Assembly: GCF_022879595.1 (NCBI RefSeq)
Contig: NZ_CP084268.1
Location: 405,501-469,500 of the forward strand
Direction of reading: 5' to 3'
From: Caballeronia sp. Lep1P3
GTDB taxonomy: Bacteria > Pseudomonadota > Gammaproteobacteria > Burkholderiales > Burkholderiaceae
Length of the DNA: 64,000 nt
The notes beneath the pieces are model-generated. The model ran no database searches, was not told the DNA's origin, and saw nothing but the letters and a program-made list of their open reading frames with translations. This document shows positions 34,546 to 43,865 of this stretch, in pieces; the stretch's first letter is position 1, and the number at the start of each line of letters is the position of its first letter. Both the position numbers and the translations under genes were made by a program.

Positions 34546-35751
34546 TCACGCGCTGCTCGCATGTGCGTCCCCGCGCCAGCCGAGCCACGCGAGTCCCGCC
34601 GCACCGATCGCCAGCGCCGCCACCGCGATCCACAAGCCCGCCGAGAACGATCCGCTATGCGCGGCGATCGGCGCCGCGACCAGCGGTCCGGCGATTTGCC
34701 CCATGCCGTACGCCCCCGTCGCGTAGCCCATGAGCGCGGCAGCGGCATCCCCGCGCAGCCGGCGCGCCTCGCGCATCGCGAATAGCGTGATCGCAGTGAA
34801 CGGCAGGCCGAGCAGAATGCTGCCGATACCGAGTCCGGGCGCAGTCGGACACACGATGCCGAGTACGATCCCCGACGCCTGAATCACGTAGCACGCGGCA
34901 AGCAGCCGCCGGTTGTCCCACGCGAGCGGCAAGCGCGCTGCGATCAGCGCGCCCGCCACCAGCGCGAGGCCGAACGCCGGCCAGAACAGATCGGGCCACG
35001 ACGAGCCCGGCAGCGCCTGCCGCGCGATCACCGGCAGGAATGTCGCCGTGATGATGTAGCCGAACCCCGCGAGACCGTACAGCGCGACGAGCCACACCGC
35101 ATCGGCGTGCGCGGAGGTCGACGCCGCCCTGTTCGGAGCGGCGGCGCGCGCCTGAGCGGCGGGCGCATCGCCCATGAATGCCTTCCACACGAACGCGCCC
35201 GCCACGCCCGAGCACGCCGCGAACGCCATCCAGACCCACGGCGCGGCCACGTCCAGCGCCGCGGCTGCCGCGCCGACGAGACCGGTCGACAAAATACCAA
35301 CGCCCGGCCCCGCATAAATGATCCCGGCCAGCGCGTGCGCGTCCAGTTCCGCGAGCCGCCGCAAGCCCCACTGCGATGCGAACACGAACGCCCACGCGCT
35401 GACGACGCCCGCCGCGAAGCGTATCGCGGCCCAAAGCGCGAAGGCGTCGGTGAGTCCCATCGCGAGCGTGAGCACAATGGTCGACGCGAGCGCGAGACGC
35501 ACCATGCGCGCATGCTCGACGCGAATCGCCGCACACGACAACGCGCCGATCAGATACCCCGCGTAGTTCGCCGACGCGAGCCAGCCGCCGTGCCGGATAT
35601 CGAGTGCGCCGCTTTTGAGCATCAGCGGCAAGAGCGGCGTGAATGCGAAGCGCCCGACGCCGAGCGCCACCGCGAGGACCACCGCGCACGCGATGGCGGC
35701 GCGCCGGGCAGGATGAAGAGACAGCGAATCAGCGTGCGCGGATGTGGCCAT
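34546..35751 (-). CDS. MFS transporter, YbfB/YjiJ type
   Basis: A 401-aa major facilitator with about 12 hydrophobic segments, opening with ALGVGRFAFTPLLPLML, the hallmark of YbfB/YjiJ-like MFS proteins. GGWLASANYAGYLIGAL and the final AGLWIAVAALAIGAAGLAWLGW are also typical. The Met at 35751 is used; an in-frame ATG at 35862 would run into the divergent LysR gene. Substrate unknown; the divergent LysR and the dyad at 35797-35825 indicate inducible expression. Confidence 0.8.
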   Translation of the reverse strand: MATSAHADSLSLHPARRAAIACAVVLAVALGVGRFAFTPLLPLMLKSGALDIRHGGWLASANYAGYLIGALSCAAIRVEHARMVRLALASTIVLTLAMGLTDAFALWAAIRFAAGVVSAWAFVFASQWGLRRLAELDAHALAGIIYAGPGVGILSTGLVGAAAAALDVAAPWVWMAFAACSGVAGAFVWKAFMGDAPAAQARAAAPNRAASTSAHADAVWLVALYGLAGFGYIITATFLPVIARQALPGSSWPDLFWPAFGLALVAGALIAARLPLAWDNRRLLAACYVIQASGIVLGIVCPTAPGLGIGSILLGLPFTAITLFAMREARRLRGDAAAALMGYATGAYGMGQIAGPLVAAPIAAHSGSFSAGLWIAVAALAIGAAGLAWLGWRGDAHASSA

Positions 35752-35796
35752 GATCGGATCGTCGAAATGCAATGCTTCGATCCTAGCTTGACCCGC

Positions 35797-35825
35797 GCAT
35801 CTCGAAAAATGAATAATCGAGATGC
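35797..35825. promoter_or_regulatory. Candidate LysR operator (perfect 9-bp inverted repeat)
   Basis: GCATCTCGA and TCGAGATGC are perfect inverted arms with an 11-bp AT-rich spacer (AAAATGAATAA), midway between the divergent LysR and MFS starts. The length and 11-bp spacing match a LysR recognition site well; no other copy was seen in this window. Confidence 0.65.
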
Positions 35826-35846
35826 TTTCAATCTTTCGTTGAGAAC

Positions 35847-36719
35847 ATGGACCTGTCCGCATTGACCATTTTCAGGGCGGTCGTTCGCGAGAACGGCGTG
35901 ACGCGCGCGGCGGCCAAGCTCAACCGCGTCCAGTCGAACGTGACGACGCGCATCCGCCAGCTCGAGGAGACGCTCGGCGCCGATCTCTTCATCCGCGATG
36001 GCCGGCGCCTCGTGCTCACGCCTGCCGGCGAGACGCTGCTGCCGTATGCGGAACGCCTGCTCGCGCTCGCCGAAGAGGCGCGCCACGCGGTCCGCGAAAA
36101 TCGTCCGCAAGGCCGCCTGCGGCTCGGCACGATGGAAAGCACCGCAGCGAGCCGCCTGCCGCGCGTGCTCGCGACGTATCACCAGCGCTGGCCGCAGGTG
36201 ACGCTCGAACTCGCGACGGGCGTGACGCGCGCGCTCGTCGAGAGCGTCCGCAGCTTCGATGTCGATGCGGCCTTGCTCGCGCAACCGATCGAGCCGGACG
36301 CGCTGCCCGCCGAGCAGTTCGAATCCGTCGCGGTGTTCAGGGAGGAACTGGTGCTGCTGACGCCGCGCGGAAAGGCGCCGTTCGCGATGGCGCGCGATGT
36401 CGCGGGCCTCACGCTCGTCGCGTTCGAGCGCGGCTGCGCGTACCGGTCATACGCGGCGCGCTGGTACGAGTTGCAGGGCATTCGCCCGGCGCGCGTGCTG
36501 GAACTCGGCTCGTATCACGCGATCGTCGCGTGCGTGGCCGCGGGCGCGGGCGTCGCGGTGGCGCCGCGCTCGGTGCTGGAACTCGCGCGGATCGACGGCG
36601 AAGTGGATTTGCATTCAATCGGCGAACTGGGACAGGTCGATACGCTGCTCGTCTGGCGCAAGGGTCACTTCTCGGCGGCGCTGAACGCCCTGCGCGATCT
36701 TCTAGTGGACGGCGCCTGA
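35847..36719 (+). CDS. LysR-family transcriptional regulator
   Basis: A 290-aa LysR regulator with the HTH at residues about 15-40 (NGVTRAAAKLNRVQSNVTTRIRQLEE) and an effector domain from about 85 (GRLRLGTMESTAASRLPRVL). The N-terminal MDLSALTIFRAVVRENGVTRAA is typical. It is divergent from the YbfB-type MFS, with the strong dyad between them, so it likely activates that exporter/importer and represses itself. Inducer unknown. Confidence 0.85.
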   Translation: MDLSALTIFRAVVRENGVTRAAAKLNRVQSNVTTRIRQLEETLGADLFIRDGRRLVLTPAGETLLPYAERLLALAEEARHAVRENRPQGRLRLGTMESTAASRLPRVLATYHQRWPQVTLELATGVTRALVESVRSFDVDAALLAQPIEPDALPAEQFESVAVFREELVLLTPRGKAPFAMARDVAGLTLVAFERGCAYRSYAARWYELQGIRPARVLELGSYHAIVACVAAGAGVAVAPRSVLELARIDGEVDLHSIGELGQVDTLLVWRKGHFSAALNALRDLLVDGA

Positions 36720-36733
36720 CCATCGCTGCAAGC

Positions 36734-36778
36734 GAATTGCATTCCGCATGCAATTTCATCAGATCAATGCGGCATGAC
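36734..36778. repeat. GCATGC-family repeat forming a hairpin
   Basis: AATTGCAT (36735-36742) and ATGCAATT (36748-36755) are perfect arms around TCCGC, followed by AATGCGGCATG. It lies just after the LysR stop and may form a hairpin. Confidence 0.6.
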
Positions 36779-36875
36779 GCACTATGAACGGCGAGTCGGT
36801 CCGGTACGTTACGGCAATCGAAACTGATATGCCCGCATGCGAGCGCATGTGTGCGTGGACTACGGGAGACCGAAC

Positions 36876-37775
36876 ATGGTACTCGTCAAACTCACCGCCC
36901 AAGAGTTGAGAATCGGCACGCCGCTTCCGTTCGCCGTCTATGCGTCGAACGGCAAGCTCCTGCTGAAGGAGGGATATTGCGTGCGATCGGAAAGCCAGCG
37001 CGACAGGATTCTCGCGGCGGGCGGATTCCGCGATGAGGACGCCGCCGAGAGCCGCCCGCAGCCGGTCGCCGCTGCCGGCGTCGATATTCTGATCTCGACG
37101 GCCAGGCATGACGCACCGCCGGCTCGCCCAACCGTGCATCCGGTCGCCACAACGGGCAGACTGCCGAAGACGCTCGAAAGCGTGCAACTGACGATGGTGG
37201 GCAGCGAGCACGGCCCGCTGCTCGCGGATTTCGTGGGCACCGTTGCCGGTAGCGCGCTGCTCGTCGCCGCGCCGAGCGGACATGCATTGCTGAACGCCGG
37301 TATGGATGTCGAATGCAAGGCGCTGCTCGGACGGAAGATTTACCGCTTTCGCAGCAAGGTAATCGGGCGCAGCGATACGCCCGTCAAGATCGTGTACTTG
37401 GCTTACCCCGAGAGCGTGCAAACGCATATTGTGCGCAATCATGCGCGCGTGCAGACCGAGTTGCCGGGACGCCTTCTCCGCAACGATTGCGTCGCGGCGG
37501 GCTTCGACGTCACCGTCGTGAACGTGAGTCTCGGCGGCGTGGCGCTGCGTGTGCCGGATGCGCTCGTCAACGTCGGGGAGCATTTCAAACTGGCGCTGCG
37601 CCTGCGCGCGGACGGCAAGGTGCATGCCGTCGCGTTCAACTGCATTGCACGCAATCTGCGGCGTTTGCAGGGCGGCATGTTGATCGGCGCGGAATTCACG
37701 AACCGCACCGCCGAAACCACGGCGCTGCTCAGAGTCCACATGTTCGAGACGGCGACGGGCAGCGCATCCGAATGA
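36876..37775 (+). CDS. YcgR-like PilZ protein (c-di-GMP receptor)
   Basis: A 299-aa protein with an N-terminal YcgR-type domain and a C-terminal PilZ domain. The c-di-GMP site appears as RNHARVQTELPGRL (RxxxR-like) near residue 190 and VTVVNVSLGGVAL (N/DxSxxG) near 220. Such proteins brake flagellar rotation or bind c-di-GMP effector partners. The ATG at 36876 follows GGGAGA; an in-frame ATG at 36837 adds 13 residues with no family match. No flagellar gene is nearby. A membrane diguanylate cyclase lies at 13.5 kb. Confidence 0.75.
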   Translation: MVLVKLTAQELRIGTPLPFAVYASNGKLLLKEGYCVRSESQRDRILAAGGFRDEDAAESRPQPVAAAGVDILISTARHDAPPARPTVHPVATTGRLPKTLESVQLTMVGSEHGPLLADFVGTVAGSALLVAAPSGHALLNAGMDVECKALLGRKIYRFRSKVIGRSDTPVKIVYLAYPESVQTHIVRNHARVQTELPGRLLRNDCVAAGFDVTVVNVSLGGVALRVPDALVNVGEHFKLALRLRADGKVHAVAFNCIARNLRRLQGGMLIGAEFTNRTAETTALLRVHMFETATGSASE

Positions 37776-37835
37776 AAGCACGCGGGCATACGCCGTGCTC
37801 ATGCCGCATCGGCGGCATTACTAGAACGAACGGGC

Positions 37836-38396
37836 ATGAAGATCGTATGCGTGGCATGGGGCTCCTTGCTGTGGAACCTCAAGGGCTTCCCAATCGAAGG
37901 CGAATGGCGCGAAGGCGGGCCGATGATCCCGCTCGAATTCGCGCGTCATTCGGATGGCGAGATCGTCAGTCTCGTCGTGCTGGAGTCGGGTCCGTTGCAG
38001 CCGACCTTCTGGGCGCCGGTCGCGCTCGATTCGCTCGATGCCGCGCGCGAGGCATTGCGCGCGCGCGAGGACGTGCGGGCGAACGTGGCGGAATGGATCG
38101 GCAGCGTGCCGGCTCCGGCGGGCATCGACTATCCGCAGTCGCATGCGCTGGCCGAATGGCTCAAGCGCAACGGCGCGGACGCCGTGATATGGACCGCGTT
38201 GCCGGCGAAATCGCGGGATTGCAACGGCCGCATGCCCAGCGTCGATGAAGCGATCACCTATCTGCGATCGCTCGGCGAAGACGAATGCCGCCGCGCCGAA
38301 GCGTATATCCGGAAGTCGCCCGTGGGCATCCGCACGCCGTTTCGCGAGCGCTTCGAAAGCGTATTCGGCTGGACGCCGACGCCCGCAGCGAGTTGA
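37836..38396 (+). CDS. Hypothetical protein (186 aa)
   Basis: I recognise no family with certainty. It begins VCVAWGSLLWNLKGFPI, where WGSLLW recalls the YGSNL start of the gamma-glutamylcyclotransferase-like fold, but the catalytic Glu of that family is not visible. It is soluble, 186 aa, with no TM. The gene follows the PilZ gene by 60 bp and precedes the MOSC gene by 44 bp, so the three may be cotranscribed. Confidence 0.55.
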   Translation: MKIVCVAWGSLLWNLKGFPIEGEWREGGPMIPLEFARHSDGEIVSLVVLESGPLQPTFWAPVALDSLDAAREALRAREDVRANVAEWIGSVPAPAGIDYPQSHALAEWLKRNGADAVIWTALPAKSRDCNGRMPSVDEAITYLRSLGEDECRRAEAYIRKSPVGIRTPFRERFESVFGWTPTPAAS

Positions 38397-38440
38397 TCCG
38401 TGCGCTCGGCGATCGATGCATCGATAAACATTCACGTCCC

Positions 38441-38935
38441 ATGCCGCTCAATCCCGATTCGCCTCTCGCGCGCCTGATGCTTGCGCCGGTGCGCCCGGGG
38501 CGCGTCGTGTGGCTCGGGCTGCGCACATCGCGACGTACACCGATGCGCGAAGTCCAGGCCGCGCACGCATGCACGGACGAAGGGCTCGAAGGCGACCACT
38601 ACACACGCAAAGGCGGCAACCGCCAGGTCACGCTGATCGAAGCGGAAAGCCTGCGCGCCATAGCGAGCTATCTCGGGCGTGACTGCGTTTTGCCGCTCGA
38701 TATGCGGCGCAATATCGTCACCGAAGGCATCAATCTGAGTGCGCTGAAAGACCGGCGTTTTCGCATCGGCAACGCCGTGCTTGAAGCCAGCGGCGAGTGC
38801 CATCCCTGTTCCCGAATGGAAGAGAGTTTCGGCGTGGGCGGCTATAACGCTGTGCGCAGATTCGGCGGAATCACAGCGCGCGTCGTCGAGGACGGAATCA
38901 TCGAGATTGGCAGCATCGTCGAGCCGTTGCTTTAG
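38441..38935 (+). CDS. MOSC-domain protein
   Basis: A 164-aa stand-alone MOSC protein: GLEGDHYTRKGGNRQVTLIEAE at 47-68, the RRNIVTEGINLSAL segment, and a conserved Cys at 122-125 (GECHPCSRME). MOSC domains bind molybdenum cofactor or related sulfur chemistry. It appears complete and resembles YiiM/YuaD-type proteins. The Met at 38441 lacks a strong RBS, but an upstream in-frame start at 38285 would read through the preceding gene's frame. Confidence 0.8.
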   Translation: MPLNPDSPLARLMLAPVRPGRVVWLGLRTSRRTPMREVQAAHACTDEGLEGDHYTRKGGNRQVTLIEAESLRAIASYLGRDCVLPLDMRRNIVTEGINLSALKDRRFRIGNAVLEASGECHPCSRMEESFGVGGYNAVRRFGGITARVVEDGIIEIGSIVEPLL

Positions 38936-38969
38936 GCGTTAATAACCTGAAGCCCTGAACCCTTATCGC

Positions 38970-39749
38970 TTAGCCGTTGTCTCCGCCCGCAACCGGCAAT
39001 ACTGCGCCGGTGATGTAAGCCGCTTCGTCGGATGCGAGGAACAGGATCGGCGCGACCTGTTCTTCCAGCGTGGAATAGCGTTTCAGGAACGTCGATTCGG
39101 TGACTTGCCTGACCGCTTCGCTCGTCCAGACCTTTTCCTGATCGCTGTCGCCGTCCGCATTGCGCGGTACGCGTCGGGGAGGCGCTTCGGTTCCGCCCGG
39201 CGCCGCCGCAACCACGCGTATGTTGCGCTCGCCGTATTCCATCGCGAGCGACTGCGTCAAGGCGTTCACGCCGCCCTTGGCTGCCGAATAAGGCACGCGG
39301 CGGATGCCGCGCGTCGCATTCGACGACACGTTCACGATCGTTCCGCCGCCGCCTTGCTTCAGCATGTGCGGAAGCACTGCGTGACAGGCGTAAAGCGTGG
39401 GCATCAGCGAGCGTCGAATTTCGGCATCGATGTGCGCCGCTTCGAATTCATGGAAGGGACGCATGCGGATGGCGCCGCCCACGCCGTTGATGAGAACGTC
39501 GATACGGCCGAAGCGCTCGACGGCGAAGGCCATTGCGCGCGCCGCGCCCTCGTAAGTCTCCATGTCCGCGACAAACGCGGCGGTATCCGCGCCGATGGCT
39601 TCGCCTGCGACTTCCGCGACGAAATCGGCGCGGTCCACGAATACGACCTTGCCGCCCTCGGCTGCCGCGCGCAGAGCCACGCCCCGACCGATGCCTTGCG
39701 CCGCGCCCGTGACGACGATGACCTTGTTGGCGAATCGTTGCGCGTTCAT
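38970..39749 (-). CDS. benD: 1,6-dihydroxycyclohexa-2,4-diene-1-carboxylate dehydrogenase
   Basis: A 259-aa short-chain dehydrogenase that oxidises the benzoate cis-diol made by BenABC to catechol with loss of CO2. TGAAQGIGRG is the NAD site, NVSSNATRG the Ser region and YSAAKGG the catalytic Tyr/Lys. Its ATG overlaps the benC stop (ATGA), and it ends the catA-benABCD operon. The residues before 39749 belong to benC in another frame. The tail VPVAGGDNG is usual. Confidence 0.92.
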   Translation of the reverse strand: MNAQRFANKVIVVTGAAQGIGRGVALRAAAEGGKVVFVDRADFVAEVAGEAIGADTAAFVADMETYEGAARAMAFAVERFGRIDVLINGVGGAIRMRPFHEFEAAHIDAEIRRSLMPTLYACHAVLPHMLKQGGGGTIVNVSSNATRGIRRVPYSAAKGGVNALTQSLAMEYGERNIRVVAAAPGGTEAPPRRVPRNADGDSDQEKVWTSEAVRQVTESTFLKRYSTLEEQVAPILFLASDEAAYITGAVLPVAGGDNG

Positions 39750-40768
39750 GCGGCCACCGGCACAGCGTTGGGCGTGAACTTCTCGTAGTGGAAACTGTGC
39801 GGCTTCACGCCGTTGTCGTCGAGATACTTGCGCACCGCATCGACCATCGGCGGCGGGCCGCACAGGTAGACATCCACGTCGCCGTCGTCCAGCGATTCGG
39901 CCGGCATATGCTGCGTGACCCAGCCCTTGCGCAGATGCTTCGACGCGGGATCGGCAACAACGGTTTCAAAAGTAAAGTTCGGAAGCCTAGCGCTATACGC
40001 CTCGATTGCCTCTACTTGCACCAGGTCGAGATCGCGCGTTACGCCGTAAATCAGATGCACGCTCTGCTGCGAGTTCGACTGCGCGATCACTTCGAGCATC
40101 GAAAGAAACGGAGCGAGTCCTGTGCCGCCCGCGAGGAATAACAACGGCCGCGCGACGGCGCGCAGATAGAAGCTCCCGAGCGGACCGGTCAGCTCGATCT
40201 TGTGGCCCGGCTTCGCCGATTCGAGCCAGGTGCTCATCACGCCACCGGGAATTTTCTTGATGAGGAAGCTGATCTTCGATGCACCCGGCGCCGACGAGAA
40301 CGAGTAAGAGCGATGCTGGCCGCTTGCGGGAACATCGATGTTCACATACTGGCCCGCGAGGAAAACGGGCGCGGTGGAATCCACTTCCAGTTCGAGCACT
40401 ACGGCTGCATCGTTATGCGGTTCCACTTTCGTCACGGTCGCGGCGAACTTGCTCTGCTCGGTCTTGCACGCTGTCGATGATGCGGGCACCGCAATGACGC
40501 AATCGCTTTGCGGCACCATCTGGCATGTGAGCACGAGACCGTGTTCCTTCTCGTCGTCGCTCAATGCGTCCTCGATGTAGTCGTCGCCGAGATCGTAGCG
40601 GCCGCTTTCCGCGCGGCACTTGCACGTTCCGCATACGCCATCGGAGCAATCCATCGGCAGGTTGATGCGCGCGCGAAAGGCGGCGTCGAGAACCTTCTCG
40701 CCTGCCTTGCATTCGACAAAGCGCGTGACGCCGTCCTCGAAATTCAGTGCAATGTTGTAGCTGGACAT
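39746..40768 (-). CDS. benC: Benzoate 1,2-dioxygenase electron transfer component
   Basis: A 340-aa reductase feeding electrons from NADH to the BenAB oxygenase. It carries a plant-type [2Fe-2S] ferredoxin (C41, C46, C49, C82), a FAD domain with RSYSFSSAP, and an NAD domain with GGTGLAPF and YLCGPPPMVDAV. The Met at 40768 follows GGAGG. It overlaps benD by 4 bp and lies 37 bp after benB. Confidence 0.93.
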   Translation of the reverse strand: MSSYNIALNFEDGVTRFVECKAGEKVLDAAFRARINLPMDCSDGVCGTCKCRAESGRYDLGDDYIEDALSDDEKEHGLVLTCQMVPQSDCVIAVPASSTACKTEQSKFAATVTKVEPHNDAAVVLELEVDSTAPVFLAGQYVNIDVPASGQHRSYSFSSAPGASKISFLIKKIPGGVMSTWLESAKPGHKIELTGPLGSFYLRAVARPLLFLAGGTGLAPFLSMLEVIAQSNSQQSVHLIYGVTRDLDLVQVEAIEAYSARLPNFTFETVVADPASKHLRKGWVTQHMPAESLDDGDVDVYLCGPPPMVDAVRKYLDDNGVKPHSFHYEKFTPNAVPVAA

Positions 40769-40805
40769 GTTGCCTCCTGCTGGATGTTTCATCGAAGCGC
40801 CGGCA

Positions 40806-41294
40806 TCAGACGTGATAGACGTCGAGCACCTGGCGAATGTAGTCGTTCTTCAGTGCGATCTTCTTGCGGCATATCAGCAAGCGGTCGTCGACGCGGCGCA
40901 AGGTGAGGTGCATCGTGCCGAAAAACTGGTCGGTGATCTTGTAGCGGTGATTGAGGGTATTGAAGTTGTATCGGATGTCCACTTCGTTGCCGCGCTCCGC
41001 CAGCACTTCGACGTTCGTTACGTTGTGGCTTGTGCGCGGTTCGGGCATCGACGCGCCGCTGCGCTCGGTCTTGATGCGAAACACGCGGTCTTCCAGGCCC
41101 GCGCGGTCCGGGTAATACATCAACGAGATCTGGCTTTCGTGATCGTCGGTGAGCCGGTCGTCGTCGTCCCATGCGGGCATCCAGTAGGAGACGTCTTCCG
41201 TATAGCAGGCGAGCCATTCGTCCCACTGCCGGTCATCGAGAAAGCGCGCTTCCTGATACAACGTCGCGCAGATTTTCTGGTAATCGAAGCTCAT
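40806..41294 (-). CDS. benB: Benzoate 1,2-dioxygenase small subunit
   Basis: A 162-aa oxygenase beta subunit of the cystatin/NTF2-like fold ([21 protein letters not shown] at 20-40, [26 protein letters not shown] near the end). It pairs with BenA in an alpha3beta3 oxygenase. Its ATG overlaps the benA stop, so the two are made in step. The residues before 41294 in this frame belong to benA. Confidence 0.93.
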   Translation of the reverse strand: MSFDYQKICATLYQEARFLDDRQWDEWLACYTEDVSYWMPAWDDDDRLTDDHESQISLMYYPDRAGLEDRVFRIKTERSGASMPEPRTSHNVTNVEVLAERGNEVDIRYNFNTLNHRYKITDQFFGTMHLTLRRVDDRLLICRKKIALKNDYIRQVLDVYHV

Positions 41295-42649
41295 GCCAGT
41301 GCCTCCGTGCGTTCCTTGTTCAGCGCATCGCGCATTGCCTGCACCCAGTATTCGTGCTGGCAAACGAAGAGGCCTTCGTCTTCGCTGCGCTCGCCGGAAA
41401 TGAGCGGCTCGAGGCCCATCTGCTTCGCGTTTTCGTCGGGACCGTGGACCCACAACGGCGCACCGCGCGACAGGTCGTTCCACATGGACGCCGTGCCCGC
41501 ATAACCGGCCTGACATGCGCGAAACTCTTCGAGGTCGTCGCTCGTTCCCATTCCCGTCACATTGAAAAAGTCCTCGTATTGGCGGATGCGAATGGCACGG
41601 CTTTCGGCGCTTTCGCCCTTGGGCGCGAAGCAGAAGATGCTTACTTCCGTCCTGTCGACGCTGATCGGACGCACGACGCGAATCTGCGTGCTGAACTGAT
41701 CCATCAGGAACACGTTCGGATAGAGACACAGGTTGCGCGTCTGATTGACGATGAATCGGGCCTTGTCCTCGCCCACGCGCGACGCGATCTCGTCGCGATG
41801 TTGATAGACCGGCCGCACTTCCGGATTCATCGTATCGGTCCAGAGCAGGATGTGGCCATGCTCGAAACCATAGACGCCCGCAACCGACTTGCTCCAGCCA
41901 TTCGCGTCGACGGCCTTGGTGCCTTCGATCTTGCGTCGGCCCATCGTCGCGGAATAATTCCAGTGCACGGTGCTGACGTGATAGCCGTCGCAGCCGTTTT
42001 CCATCTGCATCTTCCAGTTGCCGTCGTAGATGTACGAGGAGTTGCCGCGCAGCACCTCGAGGCCTTGCGGAGCCTGATCCGCAATCTGATCGATGATGAC
42101 TTTCGTCGCACCGAGATACTGTTCGAGCGGCATCACGTCTTCATTGAGGCTGCCGAACAGGAAGCCGCGATAGCTTTCGAAACGCGCGACCTTTCTTAGA
42201 TCATGCGAGCCGTGCTTGTTGAATTGCACCGGATACTCAGTCGTCTTCTCGTCCTTGACCTTGAGCAGCTTGCCGGTATTGGAGAAGGTCCAGCCGTGAA
42301 ATGGGCATGTGAAGCTGCCCTTGTTGCCGTGCTTGCGCCGGCAGAGCATTGCGCCCTTGTGGGCGCAGGCGTTGATGACCGCGTGAAGCTCGCCTGCCTT
42401 GTCGCGTGTAATCACGATCGGCTGGCGGCCTATCCATGTCGTGTAGTAATCGTTGTTGTCGGGAATTTGGCTTTCATGCGCCAGATATACCCAGTTGCTT
42501 TCGAAAATGTGCTTCATCTCCAGTTCGAATAGATCGGCATTCGTGAAGATGTCGCGTCGGCAGCGGAAAACACCGCTTTGCGTATCGTCCTGAACAGCAG
42601 TCTGGAGAAGTTCGTCGAGTTGCCGGGTTTTGTCGATGATCGCGGACAT
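41291..42649 (-). CDS. benA: Benzoate 1,2-dioxygenase large subunit
   Basis: A 452-aa Rieske oxygenase alpha subunit. The [2Fe-2S] ligands are C95, H97, C115 and H118 (ACAHKG and CPFHGW); the mononuclear iron ligands include H224 and H229 in [10 protein letters not shown]. It hydroxylates benzoate to the 1,2-cis-diol. It lies 106 bp after catA and has its own RBS. The set catA-benABCD is complete and without frameshift. Confidence 0.94.
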   Translation of the reverse strand: MSAIIDKTRQLDELLQTAVQDDTQSGVFRCRRDIFTNADLFELEMKHIFESNWVYLAHESQIPDNNDYYTTWIGRQPIVITRDKAGELHAVINACAHKGAMLCRRKHGNKGSFTCPFHGWTFSNTGKLLKVKDEKTTEYPVQFNKHGSHDLRKVARFESYRGFLFGSLNEDVMPLEQYLGATKVIIDQIADQAPQGLEVLRGNSSYIYDGNWKMQMENGCDGYHVSTVHWNYSATMGRRKIEGTKAVDANGWSKSVAGVYGFEHGHILLWTDTMNPEVRPVYQHRDEIASRVGEDKARFIVNQTRNLCLYPNVFLMDQFSTQIRVVRPISVDRTEVSIFCFAPKGESAESRAIRIRQYEDFFNVTGMGTSDDLEEFRACQAGYAGTASMWNDLSRGAPLWVHGPDENAKQMGLEPLISGERSEDEGLFVCQHEYWVQAMRDALNKERTEALA

Positions 42650-42755
42650 GAGTACCCCCTATGCACGCTCCATGAGGAGCTGCATCGGTATCGAAGGATG
42701 GTTGCGAAGGATGCGTGAAGCGGCGGTCGCGCTATGTCGCTGCCCGCCGCGTGGC

Positions 42756-43691
42756 TCAAGCCGTGGCGGAAGCCCGCGAGCGATTCACAAGCTGGTTGTC
42801 GAGGCCGTGCACCAGCGAAGTCAATGCGATGTCGAACTCGATTTCCTTATAAGCATCGGTCTTGAGTCCGAGTGCCGCGCCTCCCGTTTTTTCGACGACG
42901 TGCGGAATCAGGTCCTCACGAGTGGCATACGCGAAGTCGTCCCAGATGAGCGGATCGCCTTCGATATTGATTTGCGTAGTCAGTTTGCGATGCTTGTCGC
43001 TCGTGATGAAGAAATGGACATGCGCGGGACGATTGCCATGGCGCGCGAGCGCATCGAGCAACTGTTGCGTCGCGCCTTGCGGCGGACAGCCATAGCCAAC
43101 CGGCATTAGCGTGCGGAATTCGTATTGGCCATCCGCACCCGTTCTGACTGCGCCGCGCAAGTTGAAGTCGCCTTGCGCGGCCGTTGGATCGAAGTGGGAG
43201 TAGAAGCCTTTGGAATTCGCATGCCAGCATTCGACGATGGCACCGGCAACGGGCTTGCCGTCAGGACCGGTCACTTTGCCTTTGATGACGAGCGGCCCTG
43301 CGCCATCGTCAGGGTCGATATCGATCCTCGAGACGCCGTCGCGCAGCGGTGCGCCTGCGACGTAAAGCGGGCCTTCGATGGTGCGCGGCGTGCCGCCGTG
43401 AATGTCCGCCTCGCGATCCGCCGCATCCATGCGGATGTCGAGATATTTTTCGAGTCCCAGGCCCGCCGCCAGCAGCGCCGCTTCGCCGTCGCGTCCGAGC
43501 TTGTTGAAGTAATTGACGCCCGCCCAGATTTCATCCGGCGACATATCGAGGTCGTCGATGGCTTTGAAAAGATCGCTCAGGAGGCGATGCGTGATCTGCT
43601 TCGCGCGCGCGTTTCCCTTCTCGCTATTGACGTTGGCAGCGGCCTCGAGCAAGGCCTGCACTTCCTTCGTGTCGAACACTTTGACGCTCAT
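42756..43691 (-). CDS. catA: Catechol 1,2-dioxygenase
   Basis: A 311-aa intradiol dioxygenase turning catechol into cis,cis-muconate. The ferric-iron ligands appear as Tyr in GPLYVAG, Tyr in GQYEFRTLMPVGYGC, and the two His of RPAHVHFF; the N-terminal helical dimerisation domain is present. The Met at 43691 follows AGGAG; an upstream ATG at 43829 lies within the LysR promoter. It is the first gene after the divergent regulator. The next-step genes catB and catC are not in the window. Confidence 0.93.
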   Translation of the reverse strand: MSVKVFDTKEVQALLEAAANVNSEKGNARAKQITHRLLSDLFKAIDDLDMSPDEIWAGVNYFNKLGRDGEAALLAAGLGLEKYLDIRMDAADREADIHGGTPRTIEGPLYVAGAPLRDGVSRIDIDPDDGAGPLVIKGKVTGPDGKPVAGAIVECWHANSKGFYSHFDPTAAQGDFNLRGAVRTGADGQYEFRTLMPVGYGCPPQGATQQLLDALARHGNRPAHVHFFITSDKHRKLTTQINIEGDPLIWDDFAYATREDLIPHVVEKTGGAALGLKTDAYKEIEFDIALTSLVHGLDNQLVNRSRASATA

Positions 43692-43825
43692 GTCTGCTCC
43701 TGACTCTCTCTGCTTTAGTGGGTAAACCCTCGGCTCTAAAGCGACGAAGTTATCTTTAGAAGGTATAGTCGGCGCTTGAAACAGGGTGTAAATGCAGAAT
43801 AGTGGACGTCGGCAGCAAGCGTCCA

Positions 43826-43840
43826 ACACCGTTTTAGTAT
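43826..43840. promoter_or_regulatory. Candidate BenM/CatM binding site (ACAC-N7-GTAT)
   Basis: BenM and CatM recognise ATAC-N7-GTAT. ACAC then seven bases then GTAT at 43826-43840 matches with one mismatch and lies just before the LysR gene, in the divergent catA/LysR promoter. A weaker ATCT-N7-GTAT lies at 43752-43766. Confidence 0.5.
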
Positions 43841-43865
43841 CGGGCTATATCCGGGAGGTATGGAG

